Of a stretch of 64,000 bases of DNA, positions 10,014 through 20,613 are shown in pieces. The DNA comes from Megalonaias nervosa (Eukaryota > Mollusca > Bivalvia > Unionida > Unionidae): contig JAECUM010017408.1 in the NCBI GenBank assembly GCA_016617855.1, forward strand, positions 1 to 64,000, read 5' to 3'. The notes under the pieces are model-generated. The model made no database searches, had not been told where the DNA came from, and was given only the letters and a program-made list of their open reading frames with translations. Position 1 is the stretch's first letter. Each line of letters starts with the position of its first letter. Position numbers and translations under genes: made by a program.

Positions 10014-10180
10014 CCATTCTGAATCAGATGAAGTGCCCCATTCTAGGAGAACAAAGTGGGACACATTTGACAATAACATTAGCATGAAATAACTTTTTCT
10101 AAAAATGATAGGATGATTGGCAGACTAAGCATGGCATAATCATTGACCTGGGCACCAGGTATATTTATAACAGTAACACC

Positions 10181-10428
10181 AGCAGAGAGGGTAAACAGAC
10201 TACTTGCCTAGGAGGGCACCACCAACGTTCGCAAAACTAAAGGTTCCTACGAAGCTGAAAATACAATGTCAATAACGTCAAACCAAAAGCCTCTAACTGA
10301 CCGAGATTTCTCTAATTGGGTTAGCTCATTTTTGTTACTTTATTTTTGCCGATTGTGTTTTAAAATTTTTATGTGTGTTAGTTTGCTCGCCGCCCACTCA
10401 CCGTTGGTCGTCAGCCTCTTTGCTGCTG
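10181..10428. repeat. terminal inverted repeat of Polinton A' (left end)
   Basis: Starts AGCAGAGAGGGTAAAC, contains GGTTCCTACGAAGCTG (also present in the 63605 copy as GGTTCCTACGAGGGCTG), and ends at the inner edge with CCTCTTTGCTGCTG. The ATPase stop codon of A' follows 5 bp later, exactly the order seen at 6250-6258 in mirror image. It marks the left border of a second A-type element that faces element A across about 3.7 kb. Confidence 0.7.
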
Positions 10429-10432
10429 TCTT

Positions 10433-10834
10433 TTAACCAAACATTTTATTCAGACCTTTACGATACCTCGACCTAGGATCAAGTAAATTTATCGTGATAA
10501 ATCCGTATGGGGTAGCTTGTGCTTTTGAAATGAAGTTTTTGAACTTAATCATGTCCATATCTCCTGAGCACCAAGTCTGATGAATGTTTCACAGAGTATG
10601 TGTATCAACTCCATTAAACACAACTTAAATACTGCAGTTATCTCTGATCACTTTAGGTATTTGTGTATATTGCTGAGTAACATAAATTACATCAGTATTT
10701 TTGTGTCTACCTCTGGAAACTATTCTGGTAGGATTTGATTGTTTGTCCAGCATCACATCATCATATACTACGAGATTATTAATACGTCCATTGAGATATC
10801 CACGGATGGGGTTTCATCAATATCGGTAATAAAA
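10433..10834 (-). pseudogene. C-terminal half of the A' packaging ATPase
   Basis: On the minus strand, fragments match the ATPase at 5585-6250 from the residues after VIDF to the end: TWCSGDMDMIKF, SKAQATPYGFITI and DPRSRYRKGLN. Several stops and frameshifts are present. The upstream end stops at ATAAAA (10829-10834), immediately before element B begins. The missing N-terminal half lies 14.2 kb away at 25061-25323 in the same orientation, starting from the same ATAAAA. The two halves were one gene before element B inserted. Confidence 0.88.
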
Positions 10835-11038
10835 GTAGTAGAAGAAAATCCCCTATCTCAGAGACCCCCTTTCCCCCTCCAAAATGCTTCTATCTTGACA
10901 TTTTCTTCACCAGACTACAGCTCAAAATAAGGTGACAAAATTTTTAGTCTTTTTCACAGCACAAAATAAGGTGACGAAATATATCTGTCGGGGGAAGGGG
11001 GTCTCTGAGAAAGAAACAACTCATTTCCTTCTACTACT
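10835..11038. repeat. left terminal inverted repeat of Polinton B
   Basis: Outer end GTAGTAGAAG, then CTATCTCAGAGACCCC, a middle with AAAATAAGGTGACAAAAT and CACAAAATAAGGTGACGAAA, and an inner end GGGTCTCTGAGAAAG...CCTTCTACTAC. The repeat is itself near-palindromic at its ends. The right copy (24849-25054) is its reverse complement with the CCCTCCAAAACGCTTC-bearing end also outermost. Related copies lie at 57161-57398 and 60181-60366. Confidence 0.88.
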
Positions 11039-12207
11039 ATAAATATTTGTTTAAACTAATAATAAGAATAAAAATTATATTTCATCAATGAGGAATGTTT
11101 TCATAGACTGCACAACACATAATTATAGCATATTTACAGCAAGCATATTTACAGCAATTATATATAAGGGCTGCATAACACATAATCTTAATTATAGTAG
11201 CATATTTACAGCATTAGCTCTAAGGACAGCACAACCCCATGTGAACTCCTAGATTGCCAAACGACATTCTAGTTAGTTCAGCGAGTACATATAAACATAA
11301 TTAAGGACAGCACAGCTGCATATAAACTTATCTCTAAGGATAGCACAGTTACATATAAACTTAATTATGGTATTATCGCTAAGGACGGCACATACAAACT
11401 GAGACTTCTCTATGTTCAACAGATTTTTGCACACCCTCCCACAATCAACCCCGGGGAGTGCAAAAGGGCACCCACCATGTGATGACATGGGGGGAGAGTG
11501 TATTTTTTCTGTTGAGTTTCGAGGAAACTTGGCGGAGCTCCACTATTAGAAAAATGGCATCATACCGACACCGTCGACTATGTCTGTTACGGGAATCGAA
11601 CTCAAGACCTTGAGTATGAGAGTCAACCGCGCTAGCACTGAACTACAGAATCATTCTTATATATATGTTTCAGAAAATTACTATAAAGTTATCTAACATT
11701 ATCTGTAAGTGATTAGAATACATTTCTGATTCTGAAAAAATATTATTATCAAAATATTAAATAAATCGCGAAATCTACAATCTTACACAATTTTACATTT
11801 GGTAAAAATACATTGCAGTCCTAGCCAGAACATATGTACAGGAAACGAAATGACATGTTGGATCGATACAACGGCTTAAATTATAATACGGATAGACTTC
11901 TGCGGTCTAGACAATCGATAATGCATTCTGGAAGTGGTTTTTAGTCAAGCTGCCTACACGAAATCAATACAGAACATTGGTTCTTATAAGACCATATTGC
12001 GACATTTATTTTTTTATTCTAAGGTCTTAAAATTATTATTATTGTTTGATACCAGATGATTTTAACAATTTATCTTCTTCCCTTATCAATTACTGAACGA
12101 TCAACGATGAAGAGAGACAAGCATTACGATATGCGTGCGGCCTGTAATATTACGCCAGCTCGAAGACAGTGTTATCTCCCTTCAAAATACAAAGAAGACA
12201 GACAGAG
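11039..12207. other. non-coding left arm of Polinton B
   Basis: No gene recognised. 11100-11400 has short repeated phrases (AAGGACAGCACA, CATATAAACTTA). 11560-11640 holds a tRNA-like relic listed separately. The rest is AT-rich and without a supported frame. Confidence 0.5.
11562..11640 (-). pseudogene. tRNA-like relic (Met-like)
   Basis: On the minus strand GTAGTTCAGTGCTAGCGCGG resembles an A box and GAGTTCGATTCC matches a B box. The anticodon region reads CTCTCATAC with CAT central, suggesting tRNA-Met ancestry. Acceptor-stem pairing is poor and the anticodon stem has only four clear pairs, so it is not a working tRNA. It could be the head of another SINE. Confidence 0.4.
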
Positions 12208-12657
12208 TTATCTTTTTTCTCCTATTATTAATGTCTCAACATTAGATATTAGAAAAAATATATTATCGTGTTTATACAAACAAAATTTAATTTTTCCACT
12301 TACTTTTCGATGACATTCAAATAACTCTTTCATTGCTATCTTACTGAGAAGATACTTACCACCTTTTGCAAAAATCTTTGACTGGTCTAGGTCAATATTT
12401 ATTTTTGTATATTTTTCTTGACTCATCAGATCGTAAAGGTTATCGTATTTCAGTATAAGCTCATCTCTCAACTTTTCAAGATAATCAACATATTTGCTGT
12501 TATTTGATTTGATAAGCAAGAGTTTTATTCTATCAAATTTACTAAAACAGATACCTGAAATTTCATCATTAAATTCAGATAATAATTGCTGGCCATTAAT
12601 CATTAATATTTTAATTTTGCTACTAACTCCATCAGCTAATGTTAAATTTTCGAACAT
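12208..12657 (-). CDS. unknown 149-residue protein of Polinton B
   Basis: Open frame from ATG (12657) to stop. It is rich in Lys, Leu, Ile and Asp, with no signal peptide, zinc motif or clear membrane segment; the middle (SKYVDYLEKLRDELILKYDN) looks helical. It lies just downstream of the PolB gene on the same strand, with its start about 55 bp from the PolB end. I do not recognise it. Intactness next to a broken PolB gives it some credibility as a real gene. Confidence 0.45.
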   Translation of the reverse strand: MFENLTLADGVSSKIKILMINGQQLLSEFNDEISGICFSKFDRIKLLLIKSNNSKYVDYLEKLRDELILKYDNLYDLMSQEKYTKINIDLDQSKIFAKGGKYLLSKIAMKELFECHRKVSGKIKFCLYKHDNIFFLISNVETLIIGEKR

Positions 12658-12711
12658 TATTTTTAATATTAGGCAAAATTAATTAAATATGATATTGAAT
12701 ATGTCACTAGT

Positions 12712-15700
12712 ACTCGTGTAGTGTCCAATAGCTAGTGTATTAATTCCATCCTCGCAATATCTCTTATCGTCAAAATTTACTTAGTCCACGTTTTATAATT
12801 GTATCTGTTTCAAGTTTGTAATGATTTGTTCTACTAACATTTGTTTTAATAAAATTAGTGCAGCTGTTTAGCGCTGTTTTAAAATCATCAATTTTCATAC
12901 ATTTTTTCACATGCCGACGAGGAATACCGTTTGCTTTTTTTTAGTTTATTGTCATCTAAAATTATGGCATACATTTTACTTCTTAGTCTGACAAATTCCT
13001 TAACTGCCGTAAACATAAATTCATCTTTCATCTTGCCAATAACTTTTTCATTTGCATCATCAAGAAATCCACTACTTTTTGGACAATCCGATAAATCAAA
13101 TAGGTCACGGTATTTATAAATATCTTGATATACATCCTCACATTTTATATTAGAAACTAGCGAATCTGTATTAGTAAATAGCAACTCCGAATCTGGCCAC
13201 TGCTTTTTGGTAAAATTATAGTGAAAATCGTACATCAGCCAATTTGATATATTAAGTACAGCTGCACCAACATAAATCGGTTTATTTAACTTTAAATTTG
13301 TCTTTCGTCGCTGTATTGCAACAAGATTTTCATAAAATATTTTCATACTGACAAAACTGTCATCGTTAACTAATTTATTTCTGCGATTTATATTGTTTAC
13401 AATTTCAATATTGACTCACTTTCTGATAGTTTCCATCGTCTTACTGAATACGGTCATTAATTTGAAAAAAGTTTTTTTCTCAAATTCGGTTTTAGCAATA
13501 GCACGACGTTTTTTATTTAAATCGATATAATCTGCCATCCACCGTGACAGATTAAATTTTAACACGCGATGAACTTTTCTCAGAATTAGCCCAGTATCCA
13601 CTGCTTGTTTTAAATTTTTGGAATGTATCACGTAATTTCTTTCATTTAACAAATTTGGAACTAGCTTATTAACAATCGAATATTTTGCTGGTGTCATTGC
13701 CTGTTGTTCATGTGATAATAAACTGTAATCGATCATCATAGACTCTGCACAAAACGGATAATCGTTATGTAGATCATGTGACGAACTAGGATAATCGAAG
13801 TCAACTTCAACAAAATAACCGATATCTTTTGGGAGATTTTTCTCACTTTCTTTAAGAAATTGATCTTGAGTTATCCAATGAAATTCACTGCACGGCATTG
13901 TCTCTGACATTGCATAATCATATAAATTATCACCGTCCAGATAAATAATATAATTTGATGATAAATTTGTATCATAATTTCTCAGATATTTATTATTATT
14001 TTACTACAACGCTAATTCCGCCTCTGATACCTTTTTCAATAAAATTAAAAGTATCAACATCTGCCAAGAGGTCCAATTCTATCTTGTTTTTAGCAGAGCA
14101 TCCCACGACAATCCTGGTGCAGAATAATACCAACAAGGGTCTAATTCATAATTTTCATGACTAACTTTACGAAAACTCTCGGAAACATCTGTTAGAAATA
14201 ATACATCTGTTTTCAAATATAAATCACGATAATCACCAAATGTTTTACAACTAAATTTATTCCAAATATCTTGTGCATGTTTATAACCATCATCTGTAAT
14301 ATTTTCATTTTTTGGCTGTGAGTAAAATTTACCTTTGTCAGGAAGAGAAGTTTCATCAAATCTGCTCCGGCCGTCGAGATGTTCATACGGAAAGACATCA
14401 TTTTTTGTCATAGAGACGTAGTTTTCACCAAAGCAACTTTTTAGATTATTGAAACTGCTACAATTTTCTACAAACTCATCCACTGGTGCTGCCATAAATT
14501 GCAGACTGTCAGTGAAACGTAAAATGTCAAGAGTAACTGACATACACTTTTCAAAATTGTTTGGGATACATTTTATTCTATTATTTAATTTTAGTTTAGA
14601 TTTTGTTTCCTCATCACCAAATGCTTCTACAATGATATAACTATCATAGCCACGAAAGTTATGTAAGACGACAGGAATAACATCTGGCGCATAAAATTTT
14701 AAATTTGCAATCGTTATGAGCTGCTTCGCGATATTTGCCGGTTAGATGACAGTGATCGCGCACTTTTTGTTCAGACAGCTTCTCGCAGACATGACATTTG
14801 ACTGCCTCATCAAAATCAAGTTGTTGTTTGGATGTTTTTTTCATTGGAGCTGTTTTGGATAATCTGTTGAAAATTTTATTAACTTCATTAATTAAATTTT
14901 TTAGTAACCATACGGTCGGACTTTCAGATTCGCCATTTTTACATCTGTATAGCTTTACTGGACTTGAAAAATTATCATTAGCGCAACAACCTTCTTTATA
15001 AGCTGTTCCACAAGGAACATGTTGTATTTTTCTTGTACTTAATTTATTTGGATTATTTTCTGCGCTGGCCACAGGAACAATCAGACATTCGAAACCAGTA
15101 TAAATAACAAACGGGATACTTAGCTTGTGCTTATAATTTTTACATTTTAATAATTTTTCTTTTTCTTCTGGCATGGTTATTCTTTGAACGATAACACAGT
15201 ATTTTGAGATGCTCTTGCAGTTTTTCATCTTTAGATAAACCTTGTAAACAACTGTAACAGAAATATTGCTTATTTTTATTTTTATTATATTGTCTGCCAA
15301 CTAGGCCGTTAAAGTTTTTTTTTTTTATCCAGCTGTAATGTTCTTTATAAAATAATAAATTTATTGTATTTTGTGTAGCACTCGCAGAAATATATCTCGG
15401 GTAAACATTTTCTTTTTCATCTAGTCCGAAAGCATTTATTGAAATATCGCTTTGCTTTTCAAACTTTGGTATATGATTCTCTACCACTGGAAAAGTTATT
15501 CCGTTAAAATTTAGTTCATCTTTGTACGGCAAATATTTTTCAACTCGGTCGGAGTTACAACTTTGAGGATGTTTAGCAGGTAAAATTGCCAAACGATAAC
15601 ACATTCGTTATCATTGTTTTTGATATTTATACAACATTTTTTGTTTTTTAATTTTTTTGGGGGAGATCAACGTGAGAACTACTTCGAAGTGCTTATGTTT

Positions 15701-16106
15701 CATTGTGTGAAATAAAACTTCTTTTATCATCTCAAATTTTCAACCTAATCCTGATGCAGTAAATTCCACCAACATTTTAATTATTTCTTGGTGTATTTCA
15801 TCAGCGACTGAGAAAATATTTGTTCCAGTTAATATTTTTCGTTATTTAGCTGTTGGATGTGGTTCTGCAATCTCCTTTTGTAAAATTTACATTATCAAAG
15901 ATTATATCAATTATATCTTTTTGAAGTGCGTGTAACTTTGATAAAGTAACATGATACTGCACTATTAGCTTGATACCTTTATGAACTGCAAGTTCTCGTG
16001 TTACAATTGGATGCAGAAGATGAAATAAATTTGTAGTTAAAATTTGATAAAATATTTTGGTCATGAAATTTATAACTGTTATCAGAACAAGAAAATGCAG
16101 TAGCAA
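12712..16106 (-). pseudogene. polB: protein-primed family B DNA polymerase (DNA_pol_B_2 type) of Polinton B, fragmented
   Basis: Reading leftwards: an N-terminal part in broken frames (15610-16106), then 15140-15604 (DELNFNGITFPVVENHIPKF), 14659-15300 with the zinc-finger-like KCHVCEKLSEQKVRDHCHLT, 14079-14543 (YLKTDVLFLTDVSESFR and PCWYYSAPGLSWDALL), 13416-13910, 12888-13346 with TNTDSLVSNI as the motif-C region, and a last piece to about 12712 that includes EDGINTLA. These blocks are hallmarks of Maverick/Polinton PolB. At least five frameshifts or stops separate them. The complete gene would encode roughly 1,100 residues. It belongs to a clearly different lineage from the PolB-helicase protein of element A. 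Confidence 0.92.
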
Positions 16107-16376
16107 TTGTTTCTGCTTTTATAAGGCTTTTCTTAGCAATATCTCGTACTTATAGCATTGTATATAATATTTTGTATATTTAATGTATTTTTTGTAAATT
16201 TTTAAGTAGAGATATAATTGCTATATAAAATAATTAAAGTAAATATATATTTATGATCGTGATGCCGGAAATGACTTAGTTCGGTGATTTGCGTAGAATA
16301 TAAAAAACCGTTTGGTAAATCAACGTCAGCTGGGATGGTGATCAGTGTTAGAGGAAATGATACAGAGAGAGTTAAA

Positions 16377-17334
16377 ATGTTTAGAAAAGATTTTATTTAC
16401 ACTTTGTTCTGCGATAATACGGACAAAGAGTTTACAGAGTAAACAATTCGATTAACGATGACAATATTGAAAATTTAGCATTGGAAGATGAATTTCAACT
16501 GCATCCCGTGTTTGATTTATATGAGGCCTCTGAAAAAGGAATTATATGAAATAGAAAAACAAAAAAAAGTATTATGAAATTTGCATAAAGATGGTTATTT
16601 ACGTATAACGGTTTGTGGAACTAAAACTGATCGAGTTGGTTATTACAGTCACCGTTTTATTTACGAAACTTTTAACTGAGCTATTTTTAATAATCTAGTT
16701 ATTGATAACACCAACAGCATTAAAACCGACAATCGCATTAAAAATTTAGATTTGGTAACGTCAGAAGAAAATACTAAACGTGGGAAACCGCTCCGGTGGC
16801 CTGGTGGTTAGAGTGTCCGCCTCGGATGCGGGAGGTCGCGGGTTCGAACCCTGGCCGAGTCATACCAAAGACTAAAAAATGGTACTAGCAGCTGCCTCGC
16901 TTGGCGCTCAGCATTAAGAGGTCAGTGTTAGGACTGGTCGGCCTGGTGTCAGGATAATGTGACTGGGTGGGACATCATGCCACATGTCTGCGGCATAATG
17001 CCCGAGTGCTAGACATCACTATAAACTGTCACACTGCAGACATCGTAGCGATATGACTGAACAATTTTTAAAGCTACGTTAAAAATCTAAATCACACACT
17101 CACACATACACTAAACGTGGGACAGGTGGCGGTAATAATTTTAAAAATCCAAAAAACCAATTGTTTCAATAAATCTAGAAACTGGAAAAGAAATGAAATT
17201 TTAAATCAATTTATTCTGCTGCAAAATATCATACAATTGATTATCGTACAGTAAAATTTGTAGCTGATGGTGTAAAGAAATCAGAAACGTCTACGTCAAC
17301 ATTTGACAGATTTATTTTAAACTCGGTTTGGTAA
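16377..17334 (+). pseudogene. NUMOD/HNH-type homing-like endonuclease, interrupted by a SINE
   Basis: Before the SINE: VFDLYEASEKGII (NUMOD4-like), HKDGYLRITVCGTKTDRVGY, YSHRFIYETFN and then NSIKTDNRIKNLDLVTSEEN, the H...N...N pattern of HNH_3 nucleases. After the SINE: SIYSAAKYHTIDYRTVKFVA, a NUMOD1-like DNA-binding repeat. Such genes are common as free-standing homing endonucleases in phages and large DNA viruses. Here it lies between PolB and integrase on the opposite strand. Several frameshifts plus the SINE make it non-functional. It differs from the short HNH module fused to the element A helicase. Confidence 0.78.
16773..17122 (+). mobile_element. SINE family 2 (tRNA-Pro-like head), 13-bp target duplication
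   Basis: The SINE body 16786-17109 starts with a tRNA-like unit: CCGGTGGCCTGGTGGTTAGA (A box), an anticodon loop CTCGGAT giving CGG (Pro), and a B box GCGGGTTCGAACCC. A conserved-looking body follows (GCTGCCTCGCTTGGCGCTCA) and the tail is CACACACTCACACATA. Perfect 13-bp duplications ACTAAACGTGGGA lie at 16773-16785 and 17110-17122. The clean duplication suggests a fairly recent insertion into an already decaying endonuclease gene. Confidence 0.93.
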
Positions 17335-17404
17335 GACAATTATGAGCAAACATCAAAACATCATCCTGATCAAATTTTAAGTTATAAACGTACTGTCGTT
17401 AAGT

Positions 17405-17587
17405 TTATTTTTTTTCTGCTGCTGTTAGAAGATTTTTATCAGAATCATCTTGCATTACAATAACGTCAGCAGAATAAGAACTGTATCCCGACAGACATGT
17501 TTGCACTGCTTCAGCTAATTCTCTGTAATTTAATAGATCAACTTTCTGATAATATTTTATCTCAGGAGATTTCATCTCGTTCGTCAT
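17405..17587 (-). CDS. unknown 60-residue protein of Polinton B
   Basis: Short open frame starting MTNEMKSPEIKYYQKVDLL. The start region GAGATGAAATCTCCTG is shared with the protease gene (MKSPALSNFDI at 20026). It is divergent from the next frame across 29 bp. Function unknown; it may be a truncated paralogue. Confidence 0.35.
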   Translation of the reverse strand: MTNEMKSPEIKYYQKVDLLNYRELAEAVQTCLSGYSSYSADVIVMQDDSDKNLLTAAEKK

Positions 17588-17616
17588 TATTATTATAATT
17601 TGGATAAAAATATAAT

Positions 17617-18100
17617 ATGGACTTAATGAAACGACTTGCTGATATTTACGCTGACTATAATTTTACAGCAGGAGATTTCATCTCTGGCGATATATAATGT
17701 GAGTCTGTTGGTTATACAGAAGGTGACATTTTATTTAATAATGACGATGAGCAAGGCGATGTATATGTTGCTGATAAAAAAAAAAAAATTACAGCAGACC
17801 GACAACTGGACAATACAATATTAAGTATCATATAGCCAAAAAAAAAAAAATAATTTTAATGTTGCTGAGCAACAAATATTTTGGCAACTTATAAAACCTT
17901 TTCTTAATCTGAAAATAACTGGCCAGCAAAGGAGCATCAAATATGATCTTATTCTTGTTAAAATATTCAATTTAATGCCAGTCGATAATGAAAGAAAATT
18001 GCATTTAATGTCATTGTGTTTGCCGGTTAGATGTAAATCTGTACTGCTAAAGTACGAGCAAATTTATAACAATATTATTTCAATTTAGATTTAGCTAGTA
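17617..18100 (+). pseudogene. unknown Polinton B protein, broken
   Basis: Starts MDLMKRLADIYADYNFTAGD and, after an early stop and A-run frameshifts near 17780 and 17840, continues with readable stretches such as AEQQIFWQLIKPFLNLK and DNERKLHLMSLCLPVRC. Not recognised. The position between the HNH gene and the integrase is the only clue. Confidence 0.35.
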
Positions 18101-19021
18101 CCCAGCTGTTAAATTTATCACTATACCCACGCCTCTTGACTAAACTTTTATTGCTTTTTTCCCTGATAACTTTTTTCAATAACAAATGTATCTTGTTCAG
18201 GTTTCTGAAGTTCTTGTTCGTAAAACTACGAGTTATAGGCTCACTCGATAAATGTTTTTAGCGCATATGTTAAAAGTACTTTATCAACAATAAATATTTC
18301 TTCGCTCCAGTTTTAAGTAAATCCTTTTTCAAATGTTTTTTACGTCGGAGAAATTCTAACTTTATCACCAACTTTAAATTTATGTCTGCGGTACATTTTT
18401 TCGTTTGCTAATATCGATTTTTCAATTGCGTCGTTTGGTGACATTTGTATTGATCTGTGCTTCGTGTTATTATATTTATCAACAATTTGCTGCAGATTGT
18501 CAATATATTTATTTGTATTTTTGGCAGTCAAATAGTTATGTATCAGCTCGTTTAGCGTGCGATTAAATCACACGACGATAACGCTCTTACCTTCATTTCC
18601 TGTAACATATTTTTGATGTTATTTTGTTCCAAAAACTGCTCAAATTTTTTATTAGAAAACTCTGCTCCATGATCAGTACAGATTCTGTTTGGTTTTCTTT
18701 CTGTACTTCTTATTATTTGTTTTAACGCATCAGTTATCGACGTTCCTTTCTTATCTGAAACAGGTACACTAAACGCGTATTTGCTGAAAACGTGAACGAA
18801 GTTAAAAAGATATTTTTGTTATTAAAATGAGCACGATTTGACACATCAACTAAATCTATCGCCGAGATATCGTCAACGGCATTTTCGGCAACTTTATGTC
18901 GCGTAAAAGTTTTTGTTAGGTTTGTGTAGCTCTGAGGCAAGTTCATCATACAATTCTTTTTTGTCAAGACCCAGCTAATATTTTGCTCCAATAAATCCCT
19001 GCACCAGCCTTCTATCAACAC
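18090..19021 (-). pseudogene. int: Polinton rve integrase with C-terminal chromodomain (element B)
   Basis: Reading leftwards: DDISAIDLVDVSN, then KYAFSVPVSDKKG-like text in another frame, TERKPNRICTDHGAEFSNKK (second catalytic Asp), an area of frameshifts where the catalytic Glu should lie, YNNTKHRSIQMSPNDA, KFKVGDKVRISPT (SH3-like fold), and finally RRGYSDKFNSWV, a chromodomain signature in the 18100-18140 region. Chromodomains are known on some Polinton integrases and may bias insertion toward modified histones. It differs from the A-type integrase, which ends in the GELEG-RATDPIWS block. DUF5679-PLA2 lies directly upstream and may once have been in the same frame. Confidence 0.85.
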
Positions 19022-19598
19022 GCTGTCACATATTTGCAGGTTTCATATGACAAAGTTCTTCTAGCATTACTTTATCGCAGCCGTGCTTATCTTGTTCATT
19101 ATCACCGTAGCAGATATCAAGACACATTCCAATTGCATCAACTTGATTGTAACGGTCTTGTCCTGATAATCAAGTATCGTTTTCATCTAGTTGTTTATCA
19201 AGAGGATTATAAGGCCCAGTATTTTTGTGGCCTGGTACTGTCCAGCATCCATTTGGTTTTGGTAATTTGCAAATTAACTTATGTATATCTATACCTGTTC
19301 CAATTATTTCTCTGTTGTTACATTTCTGACAGTATGTAAAAATTTTATTTTCCTCAAGATAGAGATCTCTATCACAATCTCACTCGCATATCATTATTTA
19401 TTAATCGTCTACTAAAATATGCTTGTCGCATCCAGCTCCGGATAAGTTCTGTAAAAACCTACTTTTTCTTTTTCCACAGATTGCACAAATACTTTTGAGC
19501 ATTATTCTATTATTTTTTTCAGTTGTTTCGTCTTCATTTTCTGTTTTAGTATTGCACTTGAGATAGTATGTTGACATTATATCAACGAGTTTATACAA
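19022..19598 (-). pseudogene. DUF5679 plus PLA2-like domain (element B), catalytic His lost
   Basis: 19401-19598 encodes a DUF5679-like ribbon (YYLKCNTKTENEDETTEKNN, then CAICGKRKS). After a frameshift, the PLA2-like part has the loop GHKNTGPYNPLDKQLDEND and DAIGMCLDICYGDNEQDKHG. Where the paralogues have HD (for example RHDI in C and DHDI in A'), this copy has LD, so the general base is gone and hydrolysis is not expected. The domain runs directly into the integrase. Confidence 0.75.
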
Positions 19599-19639
19599 AA
19601 TTGATTGCTATCTCACCATTAGCGTGAGAAGGTTGCTTG

Positions 19640-20026
19640 TCAAACTGTAAAATAAATTTTAAAAAAATTGAATTTAGGATCAGACATTTGTTTTATGAAC
19701 ATTATACAATAGTATCCACAAGCAGTTGTTGCAACTGCTTGAATTTGATTAGACGAGGAATTTATTTTTTTATATCTTTTGTTGATATATATATATATAT
19801 TTTTGTCACAAGGTGGAAGTCCAAATGAATAAAAATAATTGTTATCACAAACCTCTACCCAATGCGTGCCGGATCCGTCGTTAAAATCTTTAATTTTTGT
19901 CACTCACGAACCCCCAGCTGAGACACCTTCAGTGTTAAGTTCATCTTTTGGAATAAACTCCACGGAAATGTTTTACTTTTTTAGCGTATCAAGTATATCA
20001 AAGTTACTTAACGCAGGAGATTTCAT
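19640..20026 (-). pseudogene. adenain-like cysteine protease (element B)
   Basis: Starts MKSPALSNFDILDTLKK, then after a stop near 19905 continues as TKIKDFNDGSGTHWVEV (catalytic His), YFYSFGLPPC, and TTACGYYCIMFIKQM (catalytic Cys region with the expected Gln-like zone upstream). This is the adenovirus-type maturation protease used by Polintons to process capsid precursors. A stop and small indels break it. The remnant at 31150-31450 is the counterpart in C. Confidence 0.88.
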
Positions 20027-20205
20027 CTCCTTGTCGCTGGCAGTGTAATCCTCGGCCAATTCTCAGCAGATCTGGCAATAGACTTCCCGCTATTCCCGCC
20101 AGGATTGGTCCTATAAATCCACCTTTTCTTGTTTTTCACGATCGCGTCCTTTTTCCTTGTTGTCTTTCTTTTTGCCGTTTCTCGTCGGGGCATTATATAA
20201 CATAT

Positions 20206-20595
20206 TTAGATAAATAAAAAAAAAATTATACCATCGCCAGAGACAGCTTCTTTCGTTGCGCCAGACACTGTGCCAGTCACTGCTGCTAATCCTAATGTAC
20301 CAAGTACTGGCACAATTTTAGGTATTAACGTTTTGGCCATTACAGCTATTGCCGGCCCAAAGAAACCACCTCGCTTAGTCATCGCAGTTATTTGTGTGGC
20401 GCTCAAATTTAAGACAAACGGTTTGCCGCGATCATATTTATTTATCTGTTTTTTGGTTAGCATTAATTTTGTTAAAGTACCTTTGGCGTCGTGTCTTATT
20501 TTTAATGAGACCGGCCGTTGTTTAGCAACATCAGCTGCTATTTGTTTAACTTGACCATCAGTCAAATATATTTCTTTTACAATATATTTTGTCAT
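20206..20595 (-). CDS. conserved Polinton virion-associated protein candidate
   Basis: Open 129-residue frame: LTDGQVKQIAADVAKQRPVS, KLMLTKKQINKYDRGKPF, then TKRGGFFGPAIAVMAKTLIP and a Gly/Ala/Val-rich hydrophobic tail (VLGTLGLAAVTGTVSGATKE). A basic N-terminal half and an amphipathic or membrane-active C-terminal half are consistent with a minor virion or core protein. It lies between the protease and the major capsid gene on the same strand. I recall similar proteins in Polintons, but the exact role is inference. The last residues look altered. Confidence 0.6.
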   Translation of the reverse strand: MTKYIVKEIYLTDGQVKQIAADVAKQRPVSLKIRHDAKGTLTKLMLTKKQINKYDRGKPFVLNLSATQITAMTKRGGFFGPAIAVMAKTLIPKIVPVLGTLGLAAVTGTVSGATKEAVSGDGIIFFLFI

Positions 20596-20613
20596 TTATA
20601 TCAAGGTTAGACA

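Noticed and set aside
16798..16870. Functional tRNA-Pro gene
   Set aside because: The tRNA-like unit continues into a SINE body and tail bracketed by a 13-bp target duplication, so it is a SINE head.
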